Below are positions 33,318 to 41,945 of a stretch of 61,585 bases of DNA, piece after piece (positions within the stretch are counted from its first letter, which is position 1; each line of letters begins with the position of its first letter). The translations under genes were made by a program, and so were the position numbers. The DNA is taken from assembly GCA_020348985.1 (NCBI GenBank), contig CP070761.1:2009492-2071076 (forward strand), written 5' to 3'. The notes under the pieces are model-generated. The model was given only the letters and a program-made list of their open reading frames with translations, ran no database searches and was not told where the DNA came from. Source of the stretch: Candidatus Thorarchaeota archaeon. GTDB lineage: Archaea; Asgardarchaeota; Thorarchaeia; Thorarchaeales; Thorarchaeaceae.

Positions 33318-34973
33318 CTAGATCCCGTAAGTGTCTTGTCTACCGCCGCCTCCGCGTACGATTCCAGCAATGCTGTAGATTGCAGTCAGGCCAAACAGAG
33401 CACCAATTCCGAGAGTGATCTCTGGGAAGTTGGCCATGGCATCTGAAAGCAACTGCCCAGCGAAGGCAGTCGGCTCAGGCTCGACTGTGAATCCGTGATC
33501 CACTGTGTCCTTGTCATAGGTTGTAGCATCATAGGTATAGTTCACTTTCGCTCCTGGGAAGAGGTAGGCTCCCTCATTAGCGAATGTGACTGTATACTGC
33601 ATCGATTCCGATTCTCCTGGAAGCAGTGTAGACACAGTTGTACTTGTAGTTCCTGTTACGGATGCAGAGGAATACAACAACTGGAACTCTACATCACTGA
33701 CCTCAACATCTGTGATTGAAACTCCACCATTATTGGTCACTGTAACAGTAACTACGATCGATCCCCCTACAGTTGCAGTTCCTGGAGCGAATGTCCTTTC
33801 TATGGAAACCTCAGGTGGAAACTCGTGGTCATCGAAGAAAATCTCGTAGTCGCTTTGAACGCCGAGTCCACTTGCATTCCAGAAGACTAGCGAACTTCCA
33901 GGCTCATGGTATGACAGATTGGCAACGCTTGGTGAGTATCCAGTGATATTCACTTCAACTGGCATGTTGGAGACCACATAGGAGTGCTCACTCATTGGAG
34001 TTATGGAACCTGTGGCACCGATGAGCTCAGCGAGGCTTAGACTTGTGTCATCAATCGTCAGAACCTGATCATCGATGTATCCGACAGCCGCAATGGCAAG
34101 AGGACCATCGAGCATAGGAAACTGAGCAACAGCGAAGTCAGAAAGCGGAGTTGGTGGTTCCTCTTCTCCGCCACCAAACAAGTCATTGAAGATACCCATG
34201 TCAGGAATGGCGAGGAGCCCTGCGGCAGACCCTCGGTTATCTGTGAATTTCGTCGAATCCATGGACCCCAGAATTCCAGATGTGTCAAGGCCATCCATAA
34301 TGGCAGTCAAGGTGTCCGCGAACTCGTTTACAATATTGTAGACGTAGATGTCCAACGAATCAAAAGGAAGTTGAACATCCACGTCGGGAGGGATGATTGA
34401 CTCATCAATCCTGAGCGTGAAGAGTTCTGTAAAACTCAGACCAAACAAGCTGTCGAGTCGGCCTAGTACTTGGCTCATTCTCGAGTTTGCGGTAGCCGCG
34501 TCAAGATTGAGATATGCGCTAAAGAGCAGGCCGAAGTCTGTGCCAATCATCTGAAGGATTTGGGATGGGTCAGGCAGACCTCCTTCAAACTGTTGGGCTG
34601 TTATTTGACCGTCGGTTAACTTCGAAGAGGCATTCAGGAATTGCCCCCCAATAAGATTCAGGGCGTATTCGAGCAGTTCGCCCTGCGTAGCAATGAGAGC
34701 GAATGCCATATTGCCGTCAAACATTTCATCAGACAAACCCAGGTCCTCTGATGGCAGACCCAGTTGTCCGTAGATGACAGCTGGTGCTCCCTCCGAATCT
34801 ATGTTCGTCAGAAGAAGCTCCGCGCCTGTATCAAGTAGCTCGGTGAAGAACTGACCAATGTCGTCTACTTGGTCGGGCTCCACCTGAATGCTGTCAAAAG
34901 CTGCAGCTGCCGGACTGGCTATGAGAATAGCCATCATCACAATGACAAATGCGTGCGTGATTCTTATCTTCAT
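33318..34973 (-). CDS. Secreted surface protein with CARDB/DUF11-like domain and C-terminal anchor
   Basis: The 551-residue protein has an N-terminal signal peptide (HAFVIVMMAILIASPAAAA). Residues 30-280 are helical and acidic and not recognised. A beta-rich middle (about 290-400) follows. A CARDB/DUF11-like Ig fold lies at about 400-500 (TVGGSIVVTVTVTNNGGVSI, LLPGESESMQYTVTFANEG), and one membrane helix near 515-540 is followed by a Gly-rich tail. Ig folds of this kind support archaeal S-layer or adhesion proteins. It is seven bases downstream of the five-helix membrane protein gene, suggesting a functional pair. It is followed by a terminator-like hairpin. Confidence 0.7.
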   Translation of the reverse strand: MKIRITHAFVIVMMAILIASPAAAAFDSIQVEPDQVDDIGQFFTELLDTGAELLLTNIDSEGAPAVIYGQLGLPSEDLGLSDEMFDGNMAFALIATQGELLEYALNLIGGQFLNASSKLTDGQITAQQFEGGLPDPSQILQMIGTDFGLLFSAYLNLDAATANSRMSQVLGRLDSLFGLSFTELFTLRIDESIIPPDVDVQLPFDSLDIYVYNIVNEFADTLTAIMDGLDTSGILGSMDSTKFTDNRGSAAGLLAIPDMGIFNDLFGGGEEEPPTPLSDFAVAQFPMLDGPLAIAAVGYIDDQVLTIDDTSLSLAELIGATGSITPMSEHSYVVSNMPVEVNITGYSPSVANLSYHEPGSSLVFWNASGLGVQSDYEIFFDDHEFPPEVSIERTFAPGTATVGGSIVVTVTVTNNGGVSITDVEVSDVEFQLLYSSASVTGTTSTTVSTLLPGESESMQYTVTFANEGAYLFPGAKVNYTYDATTYDKDTVDHGFTVEPEPTAFAGQLLSDAMANFPEITLGIGALFGLTAIYSIAGIVRGGGGRQDTYGI

Positions 34974-34980
34974 TTTTGAT

Positions 34981-35559
34981 TCACTCCTTTGGGCGAACGA
35001 CGGCGCCGATTATCCCACCAACTACGATCGCAATAACAGGTGCAAATACAAACACCAGAAACGGTGCTATGATGGAAAACAGGTTCAAACTTGCACCTCC
35101 GCCTCCAGCGAACCCGCCCATGACTGATAGCAGTGTGCTGAGCAAATCTGATACAAGCGGTATTGATAGAAGATCGGCCAGCGAATATCCAGGTGGAACC
35201 GGTGGCAGTGCAAGTGGATTGAATCCGCCCATCATCAGCATATACACTGAGAATACAGTGAGTACTAGGCAAGATATCCATGCCATGAACCCTACAACAA
35301 ATGCACCCTTCTTGGTACCTGCAATCACCCCGCCAATGAAACCTGCACCCACCCAGATTCCAAGCGACAGAAAGTTCGTCAATGGATTGAGGAGTAGGAG
35401 GCTTGCCATGACTGCTAGTGGTCGCACATAGTTGCCGAAGTAGGGCGAGTATAGTGCGATCAGAGTATTCCAGCCCTCGGGCAGCAGTATCCATCCCAGG
35501 CCGACGACAAGACCAAAGGCTGCTAAGTATCCGAAGAATTTCGAGCCAAAACCCATCAT
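34981..35559 (-). CDS. Polytopic membrane protein paired with a surface protein
   Basis: The 192-residue protein has about five hydrophobic segments (YLAAFGLVVGLGWILL, PLAVMASLLLLNPLTNFLSL, IWVGAGFIGGVIAG, WISCLVLTVFSVYMLMMG and a last Val/Ile-rich one ending GGIIGAVV). A Pro-rich loop at about 115-130 lies between the fourth and fifth segments. No family is recognised. It is the first gene of a unit with the 551-residue surface protein seven bases downstream. AGAGG sits eight bases before ATG 35559. A TAAGACGTCTTA palindrome lies upstream. The overlapping minus-strand frame 34970-35494 is a shadow. Confidence 0.6.
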   Translation of the reverse strand: MMGFGSKFFGYLAAFGLVVGLGWILLPEGWNTLIALYSPYFGNYVRPLAVMASLLLLNPLTNFLSLGIWVGAGFIGGVIAGTKKGAFVVGFMAWISCLVLTVFSVYMLMMGGFNPLALPPVPPGYSLADLLSIPLVSDLLSTLLSVMGGFAGGGGASLNLFSIIAPFLVFVFAPVIAIVVGGIIGAVVRPKE

Positions 35560-35569
35560 TGGGACCTCT

Positions 35570-35581
35570 TAAGACGTCTTA
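35570..35581. promoter_or_regulatory. 12-bp palindrome upstream of the membrane/surface protein pair
   Basis: TAAGACGTCTTA is a perfect palindrome beginning 11 bases before ATG 35559. A minus-strand TTAATATC box near 35612 would put the transcription start close to it. It could be a regulator site; chance cannot be excluded for a single 12-mer. Confidence 0.35.
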
Positions 35582-35695
35582 CAGCAGTTATGTCTTAGAC
35601 TAGACGATATTAACGTATCTTGGGTGAAACAGATTCCTGCCGGCTGGAAAAACCCCAGAAGCTCGGAAAGGTAAAATAGACCGTCCGAATGACCT

Positions 35696-36151
35696 ATGTT
35701 GTCATTCGACACACAACTACTGAAAGGATATCCCTGCGGAGAGCACGGGGTTTTGTGTGCCGATAAACACAAGCAACTAGATAGTCGGTTGCGAGTAGAA
35801 ATGGACGACGACGAACTTGCTTCGATGTATGAACTTATCCAGCTTCTGTCGTCACTCAACGACACACGGAGATCAATTCTCCAAGCGCTGGCACATGTCT
35901 ACCCTCGAAGCGTGAGCGGCGTTCAGCTAAGCCGAATGATAGGCTATAGCGGGAAGTCAAGAAGTCTCTATCGAGGCGTCTTGGCGCATATGGAGGAAAA
36001 CAACTTGATCTCGATAGATCAGTTGACACCGAGGCTCTATGCCATAAGGATTAACAACGAGCATCCTCTGCTTGATCTGCTTGTTGAGATATCGAGGAAG
36101 TATGGCGGCGCAACGAGGAAGATCTATCTAAGGTCACTGGAGGAAGAGTAG
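35696..36151 (+). CDS. Winged-helix protein with N-terminal Cys/His cluster
   Basis: The 151-residue protein has a winged-helix domain at about 40-130 (SLNDTRRSILQALAHVYPRS, QLSRMIGYSGKSRSLYRGVL, EENNLISIDQLTPRLYAI). The N-terminal extension has CGEHGVLCADKH, a C-x2-H-x3-C-x3-H pattern that could hold zinc. A TATA-like AAATAGA about 22 bases before ATG 35696 favours that start and a leaderless transcript; ATG 35801 would remove the Cys/His region. It is probably a transcription regulator. The next gene starts directly after its stop (36151/36152) with GGAGG inside its end, so the two are an operon. Confidence 0.65.
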   Translation: MLSFDTQLLKGYPCGEHGVLCADKHKQLDSRLRVEMDDDELASMYELIQLLSSLNDTRRSILQALAHVYPRSVSGVQLSRMIGYSGKSRSLYRGVLAHMEENNLISIDQLTPRLYAIRINNEHPLLDLLVEISRKYGGATRKIYLRSLEEE

Positions 36152-36748
36152 ATGGATAGGCTCCTGAAACGCGCACAGGGTTTGTATCTAGACAGACAAA
36201 GGATTGCCCTTTCCGCATTCATGGTTGTCTTTGTGGTTACTCTTTACATGTTCTATAGTCCCGGGATTGTGGGCATTGCTGAGCCGCCAGAGTGGTTCCC
36301 ACCAGGATGGTCGGAAGGTCTTGAAGTAGTAGCGTCATTCAACACAGTGGGCTTCCTCCTTGCCTTCGCAGTCATGGTCTTCGCCTATGGATTCTGGCAG
36401 TGGGCATTCCTGCCGACTCCAGCAGTCAGCTACACAAGAACAGTTCTTGCGGGCATCTTCGGTAGAGGCGCCAAAGTCACACAAACCATAGGGAAGCGGT
36501 TTCGAGTATTTCTTGACGGCGATGCATACGTAGACGTCACTTGTCGCATTCGTGGGCAAGGCTCAGGGAATTGGTTCGCCTATAGACTGACATCTTCGCC
36601 CATCAGTCGAACAGATGCTGAAGACATTGCATTGAGACATGGGATGTCAGTCAAGAAGGGGCGGTTTACGACTTGGATAAGCAATGAAGAACTCCATAGC
36701 AGGACTCTTCTGCTTGCCAAGGCGATGTATCTTGCATTGCACACTTGA
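36152..36748 (+). CDS. Two-helix membrane protein with cytoplasmic C-terminal domain
   Basis: The 198-residue protein has two membrane helices (ALSAFMVVFVVTLYMFY at about 19-35 and FLLAFAVMVFAYGFWQWAF at about 69-87). A Pro/Trp-rich extracellular-looking loop lies between them, and a 100-residue soluble alpha/beta domain follows (RFRVFLDGDAYVDVTCRIRG). It is not recognised. It is translated immediately after the winged-helix gene, so it may be a membrane sensor or partner of that regulator; this is inference from context. Confidence 0.6.
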   Translation: MDRLLKRAQGLYLDRQRIALSAFMVVFVVTLYMFYSPGIVGIAEPPEWFPPGWSEGLEVVASFNTVGFLLAFAVMVFAYGFWQWAFLPTPAVSYTRTVLAGIFGRGAKVTQTIGKRFRVFLDGDAYVDVTCRIRGQGSGNWFAYRLTSSPISRTDAEDIALRHGMSVKKGRFTTWISNEELHSRTLLLAKAMYLALHT

Positions 36749-36806
36749 AGTGTATTCGTTATCATGAACTCCCAGACATTCGACAAAGCTATTTCTAGCC
36801 GAGTAT

Positions 36807-37223
36807 ATGGTAGATGTTAGTGGTATACTAATGGCAATGCGCATCAGACGTACGATTGACATAGCCATGACCAACTATAGCGAGGTTGTTGGGGCATGTG
36901 CTTTCAGCTATGAAGGCAATATAGCTTATGCGACGGAGAACATGCAAATTCAGGATGACGTCCAAGCAATTCTCGAAGCCTGGAACACTGGGACATCATC
37001 CCTGCTCGTCAAGCACCTATCGTTCGTTGTTGCACAAGCGACGAACAACTCTTTCGTTGCGATAAACCCTGATGGCGCAATCTCACTCATATGCGGAACC
37101 GGTAAGGGTGTCTGGTTTGTGGCGATGTTTGCCCCGCTGGATGCCAACAAGAACGGAATTCTCAATGATTGCATTCAGGCGGCCAAGAACCTGGAAACCT
37201 CTGTTTCGATATTCGATGTTTAG
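36807..37223 (+). CDS. Roadblock/LC7-like small protein (tentative)
   Basis: The 138-residue protein has helix-strand order and phrases like the roadblock/LC7 (profilin-like) fold: a first helix (IRRTIDIAMTNYS), strand VVGACAFSYEGNIAYA, a long central helix, then FVAINPDGAISLICGTGKGVWFVAMF and a final helix (ILNDCIQAAKNLE). Roadblock proteins bind small GTPases (MglB, Ragulator) and are numerous in Asgard archaea. ATG 36807 is kept; ATG 36831 gives a more usual short first helix. A short upstream frame (36764-36820) encodes FDKAISSRVY-like residues and may be a frameshifted N-terminus. The family call is from pattern only. Confidence 0.5.
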   Translation: MVDVSGILMAMRIRRTIDIAMTNYSEVVGACAFSYEGNIAYATENMQIQDDVQAILEAWNTGTSSLLVKHLSFVVAQATNNSFVAINPDGAISLICGTGKGVWFVAMFAPLDANKNGILNDCIQAAKNLETSVSIFDV

Positions 37224-37231
37224 ATTTCAGT

Positions 37232-37696
37232 CTACCTGTCCACAAATGGTTTTTGTTCGGCAACAATCCGACCAAGGAGGGCCAGCATTCCTCCAATCCA
37301 TCCGAGAGACTGAATGATTTGCACCGTTAATCCCATTTGGAACATACCGGCCAGTCCACGTTGCACAAGGGACATAATCAAACTAAGGATCGCAGCCAAC
37401 ATCGCGACTAGAATCACATTTCGTCCTACTTCCACGCGTCTTGTCGTGAGTATCAGACCACCTATGATGATTCCTAGGCCACCCATGCTTGTGAGGACGG
37501 AAAGAATACCAATGGTGATTTTGAATGAGAGAACAGATTCGGGACCGAAAAGTGCGTCTAGACCATCAGTGAACTCACTGATTACTCCAAACGTGTCACT
37601 CACACCGGAGATTATTATCAGCACTCCTCCAATGAGACAAAGAATCATAGGATTCCTGTTGTGAATGTTCATCAAGGTGCGGTCCCGCCAGTCCAT
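37232..37696 (-). CDS. Small four-helix membrane protein
   Basis: The 154-residue protein has four membrane segments (MILCLIGGVLIIISGVSDTF, IGILSVLTSMGGLGIIIGGLIL, VILVAMLAAILSLIMSLV, IIQSLGWIGGMLALLG). The N-terminus is polar with two Arg. No family is recognised; similar small membrane proteins are common in Asgard genomes. It ends eight bases from the convergent roadblock-like gene. It is separated by 87 bases from the end of the nucleoside transporter operon. Confidence 0.6.
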   Translation of the reverse strand: MDWRDRTLMNIHNRNPMILCLIGGVLIIISGVSDTFGVISEFTDGLDALFGPESVLSFKITIGILSVLTSMGGLGIIIGGLILTTRRVEVGRNVILVAMLAAILSLIMSLVQRGLAGMFQMGLTVQIIQSLGWIGGMLALLGRIVAEQKPFVDR

Positions 37697-37783
37697 CCCG
37701 GTCTTAAGATTGTCTAGTGCATCTTGACTTAAAGGTTGAGTCCAGACGCCTATTCAAGGCATACACCCATTATATTGCTCAGG

Positions 37784-38734
37784 TCACACTCTCACTTCTT
37801 TCTCGTAAGGTACAGCAATCCCTTTGGGAGGAATAGACCTTCTGATACCTGCGAGTGCAACGATGACAAGTGCGTATGGGAGAATCTTCACAAGATTGGT
37901 CAACGTAACCAACTCAGGTATAAGGATTGGAAAGATGAACTGCAGCCCAGTGACGAAACCAAAGAAAAGTCCCGCGAGGAAACAGCCAATGGGTGTCCAG
38001 TTCCCAAAGATGAGTGCAGCCAACGCAATGAATCCTTTACCTGCTGTCATACCCTTGCCAAATGCATTCTCGAAGCCAATGCTAAGATATGCACCACCTA
38101 GACCTGCAAGAGCTCCACTTAGGACAACACCAACAATCCGTGTCCACTCAACACTCACGCCCGCAGCATCGAGGGTACTAGGATCCTCTCCTGCTGCTCT
38201 CATTCGAAGACCGAAGGGCGTACGATAAAGCACATACCAGCTCAGAGCAGTTATGATGAACATGAAGTAGATAATCGGGGAGAGAGAACCAAATGCAGTA
38301 CCCAACATGGGGACATCTCGTAACTGTGGTATAACGACTTCAGGAATCCTTTCAACAGAATCAGACAGACCTTGTTTACCCCAAACCACTTGAAGTCCTA
38401 ACGTAGTTGATCCCAATCCAAACAGGATTATTCCAGTTCCACTCACAATATGGTTACCTTTGAATTTGACACAGACAATAGCATGCGCTCCAGCCAAAGC
38501 TCCACCTGCAATAACTGCAATAATCAGACCAAGCCAAGGACTGCCTACGTAATATGTTCCAGCAACAGCTGAAAAGGCTCCTACTAGCATCATGCCTTCC
38601 AGACCAATGTTCACTACACCAGTACGTTCTGAAAACATTCCGCCAAGCGCCGTTAGGACAAGGGGTGTTGCCATCTGCAATGTTGCTTTCAATAACCAGC
38701 CCATTAATTCGAGCATTGGATCTCCAGTTTGCAT
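37784..38734 (-). CDS. nupQ: Nucleoside ABC transporter permease (NupQ-like)
   Basis: The 316-residue permease belongs to the BMP/branched-chain-type permease family. Its marks are the early VNIGLEGMML motif (typical N-x-G-x-E-G-x-M), about eight to nine helices, and the conserved loop RAAGEDPSTLDAAGVSVEWTR that contacts the ATPase. It pairs with the next permease to import nucleosides or related compounds. Its start overlaps the stop of the upstream permease by one base (TGATG), so translation is coupled. It is the last gene of the operon (ATPase, permease, permease). Confidence 0.9.
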   Translation of the reverse strand: MQTGDPMLELMGWLLKATLQMATPLVLTALGGMFSERTGVVNIGLEGMMLVGAFSAVAGTYYVGSPWLGLIIAVIAGGALAGAHAIVCVKFKGNHIVSGTGIILFGLGSTTLGLQVVWGKQGLSDSVERIPEVVIPQLRDVPMLGTAFGSLSPIIYFMFIITALSWYVLYRTPFGLRMRAAGEDPSTLDAAGVSVEWTRIVGVVLSGALAGLGGAYLSIGFENAFGKGMTAGKGFIALAALIFGNWTPIGCFLAGLFFGFVTGLQFIFPILIPELVTLTNLVKILPYALVIVALAGIRRSIPPKGIAVPYEKEVRV

Positions 38735-40236
38735 CAGTTGTCACCTCCTAAATCGAGAGGGGTTTCTGGGAAGACTCTCTCAACTAGTACCACCAACAAG
38801 AAAGACACCATCCCAATCACAAGACTCTGCCAGACTATGAGCATACTTCCTGCTATGTATCCCAGTGCTGCAACTAGAAGCCACACAATTGCTGCAAAGG
38901 CCACCAGCCTTAGGCCCCTTGGTTTTCTCATGAGGAGTTCAATAAGTGCATAGATACTGACCAGACTCGTGAGGAATAGCAGCAGTGCCACAATTCCCCC
39001 AACACCAGGTATTCCAGCCTCAATCATTGCAGAATAAGAACCAAACACTGACAGACATACAATTGCGGAAGCGCCAGCCATAAAACTGGTAGCCAAGTGT
39101 ACGGACGCAGGAACACGATCTGTCTTCAACCAGGTGGCATAGTCAACGCCTCTTTTTGACAACCAATCGATTGCTCTAGGCGCTGCTACAAACAAGACAA
39201 TTAGACCTTGAATGACTCTCACCATCTCCAATGGAACTCCAGCTATACGTTGCATTTGAAGTCCTCCGGCTCTCAGGGCACCAAAGAATATGGCTGCTGC
39301 CAGTACCCCCCAGGGATTGTTGTTCCCTAGGACTGCTACAGTGATTCCATCCCAACCTAGTCCCACCGACCAGTTGTCTTGAAACAAGTGGTGATATCCA
39401 AGTATCTCTCCGGAGCCACCCATTCCTGCTAGTGCCCCAGCAATACCAAGAGCGAGAGCGATGTTCTTCTTTGGATTGATGCCAGCGGTTTCAGCAGCGT
39501 CCGGATTTTGTCCAACTGCTCTCATCTCATAGCCTAAGACCGTCTTGTTGATTAAGTAGTCAACCGCAATCACGGCCAGTATTGCCAAGATTAGGCTAAA
39601 GTTCAGAAACGAACCAATCAGCTTTGGGAGTTCCGCAGTCACCAATATTGGTGGAGTTCGATCCAGTGCTTGAGTAGTATCCTTTAGAGGATATGTAACC
39701 AGCCATGCTGTGAAGAGGATTGCTGAGTATGACATCATCATTGTGGTTACTACTTCGTGCGTACCTCTGTAGGCTTTCAGAATACCTGGAAGCAGTCCAT
39801 ATAGAAATCCCAGAAACGTACCAAACAACAATGCCGTAAACTGATGAAGCACTATAGGAAGCGAAACCAGATACCCCACAATGGCCGCTCCAATTGCACC
39901 CATGTAGACTTGCCCTTCAGGACCAATGTTGAAGAGACCACATTTGAAGGCCAAAGCCACTGAGAGTCCAGTAAAAATCAGAGGGGTGGCAAAGAACAGG
40001 ACCCGATCGAACTGAGTGATAGCCCCCCAAAGGAGTGTGAGAAAGGCCAGACCTACATTGTAACCAGTCATCATCATTAAGACTGAGACAACGACAAGCG
40101 CTAGGATGATGGAACCAGTTGACCATATTGCAGTCTTCTGAAATGAAGGATCGCTCACCATTCTCATAATGTTGTTTATAGGATTGAATCTAGCTTTCTC
40201 ATTCTCATGCCGTCCTTCTCGTGACTGCTCGCTCAA
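38734..40236 (-). CDS. nupP: Nucleoside ABC transporter permease (NupP-like)
   Basis: This 500-residue permease is longer than the usual 350, with extra helices in the C-terminal 120 residues. Family features are FNIGPEGQVYMGAIGAA, the conserved E-V-V-T-T-M-M motif (HEVVTTMMMSYSAIL) and the ATPase-contact loop RAVGQNPDAAETAGINPKK. It forms the membrane channel with the second permease. Its ATG overlaps the ATPase stop by four bases (ATGA). The N-terminal 35 residues are charged and cytoplasmic. The additional C-terminal helices are an uncommon elaboration, visible as three hydrophobic stretches after residue 385. Confidence 0.9.
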   Translation of the reverse strand: MSEQSREGRHENEKARFNPINNIMRMVSDPSFQKTAIWSTGSIILALVVVSVLMMMTGYNVGLAFLTLLWGAITQFDRVLFFATPLIFTGLSVALAFKCGLFNIGPEGQVYMGAIGAAIVGYLVSLPIVLHQFTALLFGTFLGFLYGLLPGILKAYRGTHEVVTTMMMSYSAILFTAWLVTYPLKDTTQALDRTPPILVTAELPKLIGSFLNFSLILAILAVIAVDYLINKTVLGYEMRAVGQNPDAAETAGINPKKNIALALGIAGALAGMGGSGEILGYHHLFQDNWSVGLGWDGITVAVLGNNNPWGVLAAAIFFGALRAGGLQMQRIAGVPLEMVRVIQGLIVLFVAAPRAIDWLSKRGVDYATWLKTDRVPASVHLATSFMAGASAIVCLSVFGSYSAMIEAGIPGVGGIVALLLFLTSLVSIYALIELLMRKPRGLRLVAFAAIVWLLVAALGYIAGSMLIVWQSLVIGMVSFLLVVLVERVFPETPLDLGGDN

Positions 40237-41846
40237 ACAACCGCCTCCGCAGATGACTGATCCTGTTTATGTCCTGCCATCAGCAGGCCCAACTCTTCAG
40301 CCGTTGTGGCTTCTGGTTCTTTGACAGCTACTATCTGGCCATCAAAAATGACAGCGATACGATCCGATACGCTCATGATCTCATCCAATTCCGCTGAAAC
40401 AAGTAGAATCGCTGCGCCCTCATCCCTCATTGATACGAGTACGTTGTGAATGTATTCTGTTGCCCCCACATCGAGTCCTCTTGTTGGTTGAGCTGCCAAT
40501 ATCAGCTTTGGATTGGCTGAGAGTTCGCGTGCGACTATGACCTTCTGTTGGTTTCCTCCAGAAAGTGTACTTGCAAGACTATGGATATCAGAAACTTTGA
40601 TTGAGTAGGTATCAACAAGTGCTTCTGTTATTCCGTCTGCTTCCGAGAGATCAAGCACCTGGCGACCGGGACCCATAGCAAATGGAGCTCTATGGTGTCT
40701 ACCTAAAGTGCTGTTCTCGGCAATCGTAAAACCAAGAATGAGTCCTCTTCGGTGGCGGTCTTCAGGGATATGACTCACACCAGCTTCTCTTACCTCTCGA
40801 GGATCTAGGCCAGTAATATCCTTTCCATTGAGGAGTATATTTCCTTCTCTCGATTTGAGCAAACCTGCGATTGCTTCAACCAGTTCAGTTTGACCATTAC
40901 CTTCAACCCCGGCAATTCCAAGAATCTCACCAGCTTTAACTTCTAGATTGATGCCCCTGACTGCCGTAATTCCTCTCTTGTCCTGAACTGTAAGGTCTTT
41001 GATCGCAAGTACTACCCCTCCAGGATTGGCGGGACCTTTTTCAACCCTGAAAACCACAGGTCTCCCAACCATCATTCTTGCTAGTTCTTCAGGCGATGTG
41101 TCCTCTTTGTTAACAGTTCCAATCAATTCTCCATCCCTTAGTACACTAATCCTGTCGGCCAATACCATCGGTTCTCTCAACTTATGAGTGATCAGAATGA
41201 TAGTACGCCCGGCCTCTTTGAACTTCTCCAATGTTACAAAGAGATCATCAACCTCTTGAGGTGTTAGAACCGATGTAGGCTCATCAAGAATCACAATATC
41301 CGCGTTTCTGTAGAGTGTCTTGATTATCTCGACTCTTTGTTGAAGACCTACTGATATGTCCTGAATCTTGGCGTCTGGGTCTATATGCAGACCATTTTCT
41401 TCCGCTATTCTCCTGATTCTATCAGCTGCCCCCCTGAAGTCAATTGGCAGAAGAGACGAGAAATGCTTAGTCTCTACGAGTCTCTCTGCCCGCAATCTCT
41501 TTAGCACTGGTTCAAGACCAAGAATGACATTCTCGGTTACCGTCAGGGGTGGAATGAGTTTGAAGTGTTGGTGTACCATTCCAACACCTCTTAAGATGGC
41601 ATCCTGCGGAGATTGAAGCTCCACCTCCTCCCCTCTAATCAGTATCCTCCCAGTATCCTTAGAGAGAAAACCGTAAAGAATATTCATTAGCGTTGATTTG
41701 CCTGCGCCGTTCTCACCCAACAGACCGTGAACCTCACCCTCACGAATCCTCAAGGTTATGTTCTTGTTTGCTTCAACGCCTCCGGGAAAAGTCTTCGAGA
41801 TATTCTCAAGCTCTACTGCGTAGATAGTGAGCCCTCCTTGTGGCAT
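40233..41846 (-). CDS. nupO: Nucleoside ABC transporter ATPase, two nucleotide-binding domains (NupO-like)
   Basis: The 537-residue protein has two fused ATPase domains. The first is canonical: Walker A GENGAGKST, the signature region ISVGLQQRVEI and Walker B VILDEPTS. The second has a degenerate Walker A (GVEGNGQTE), the signature LSGGNQQKV and LAAQPTRGLD. This tandem form with one weak site is typical of BMP/sugar-type importers. ATG 41846 is used; a good SD-like AAGGAGGG lies inside the frame at 41837-41830 with no start codon at the right distance. It has its own predicted promoter with a dyad (41859-41886), separating it from the binding-protein gene. Confidence 0.92.
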   Translation of the reverse strand: MPQGGLTIYAVELENISKTFPGGVEANKNITLRIREGEVHGLLGENGAGKSTLMNILYGFLSKDTGRILIRGEEVELQSPQDAILRGVGMVHQHFKLIPPLTVTENVILGLEPVLKRLRAERLVETKHFSSLLPIDFRGAADRIRRIAEENGLHIDPDAKIQDISVGLQQRVEIIKTLYRNADIVILDEPTSVLTPQEVDDLFVTLEKFKEAGRTIILITHKLREPMVLADRISVLRDGELIGTVNKEDTSPEELARMMVGRPVVFRVEKGPANPGGVVLAIKDLTVQDKRGITAVRGINLEVKAGEILGIAGVEGNGQTELVEAIAGLLKSREGNILLNGKDITGLDPREVREAGVSHIPEDRHRRGLILGFTIAENSTLGRHHRAPFAMGPGRQVLDLSEADGITEALVDTYSIKVSDIHSLASTLSGGNQQKVIVARELSANPKLILAAQPTRGLDVGATEYIHNVLVSMRDEGAAILLVSAELDEIMSVSDRIAVIFDGQIVAVKEPEATTAEELGLLMAGHKQDQSSAEAVV

Positions 41847-41858
41847 TCCGATTTGACC

Positions 41859-41886
41859 GGAGTGTCAACTCACTCCTATTTATCTC
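41859..41886 (-). promoter_or_regulatory. Internal promoter with dyad before the nucleoside-transporter ATPase
   Basis: On the minus strand GATAAATA (about 41884-41877) resembles a TATA box. It is followed directly by a perfect dyad GGAGTG-N6-CACTCC (41859-41864, 41871-41876). The predicted transcription start (about 41854) falls just below the dyad and eight bases before the ATG. This fits a repressible second promoter for the ATPase/permease genes. Confidence 0.5.
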
Positions 41887-41904
41887 TGTCCAAACTACTT
41901 CATC

Positions 41905-41938
41905 AAAAAAAAGTGGGAAAGAGAGGCGTTAGCCTCTC
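41905..41938 (-). terminator. Terminator/attenuator after the BMP gene
   Basis: On the minus strand, seven bases past the BMP stop, a perfect 7-bp stem GAGAGGC/GCCTCTC (41938-41932, 41927-41921) with a 4-base loop is followed by TTTCCCACTTTTTTTT. This is a clear terminator shape between the binding-protein and ATPase genes, and would let the binding protein be made in excess. Confidence 0.7.
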
Positions 41939-41945
41939 GATTTCA

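Noticed and set aside
34970..35494. 174-residue minus-strand frame
   Set aside because: Overlaps the five-helix membrane protein in another frame and lacks membrane or domain pattern.
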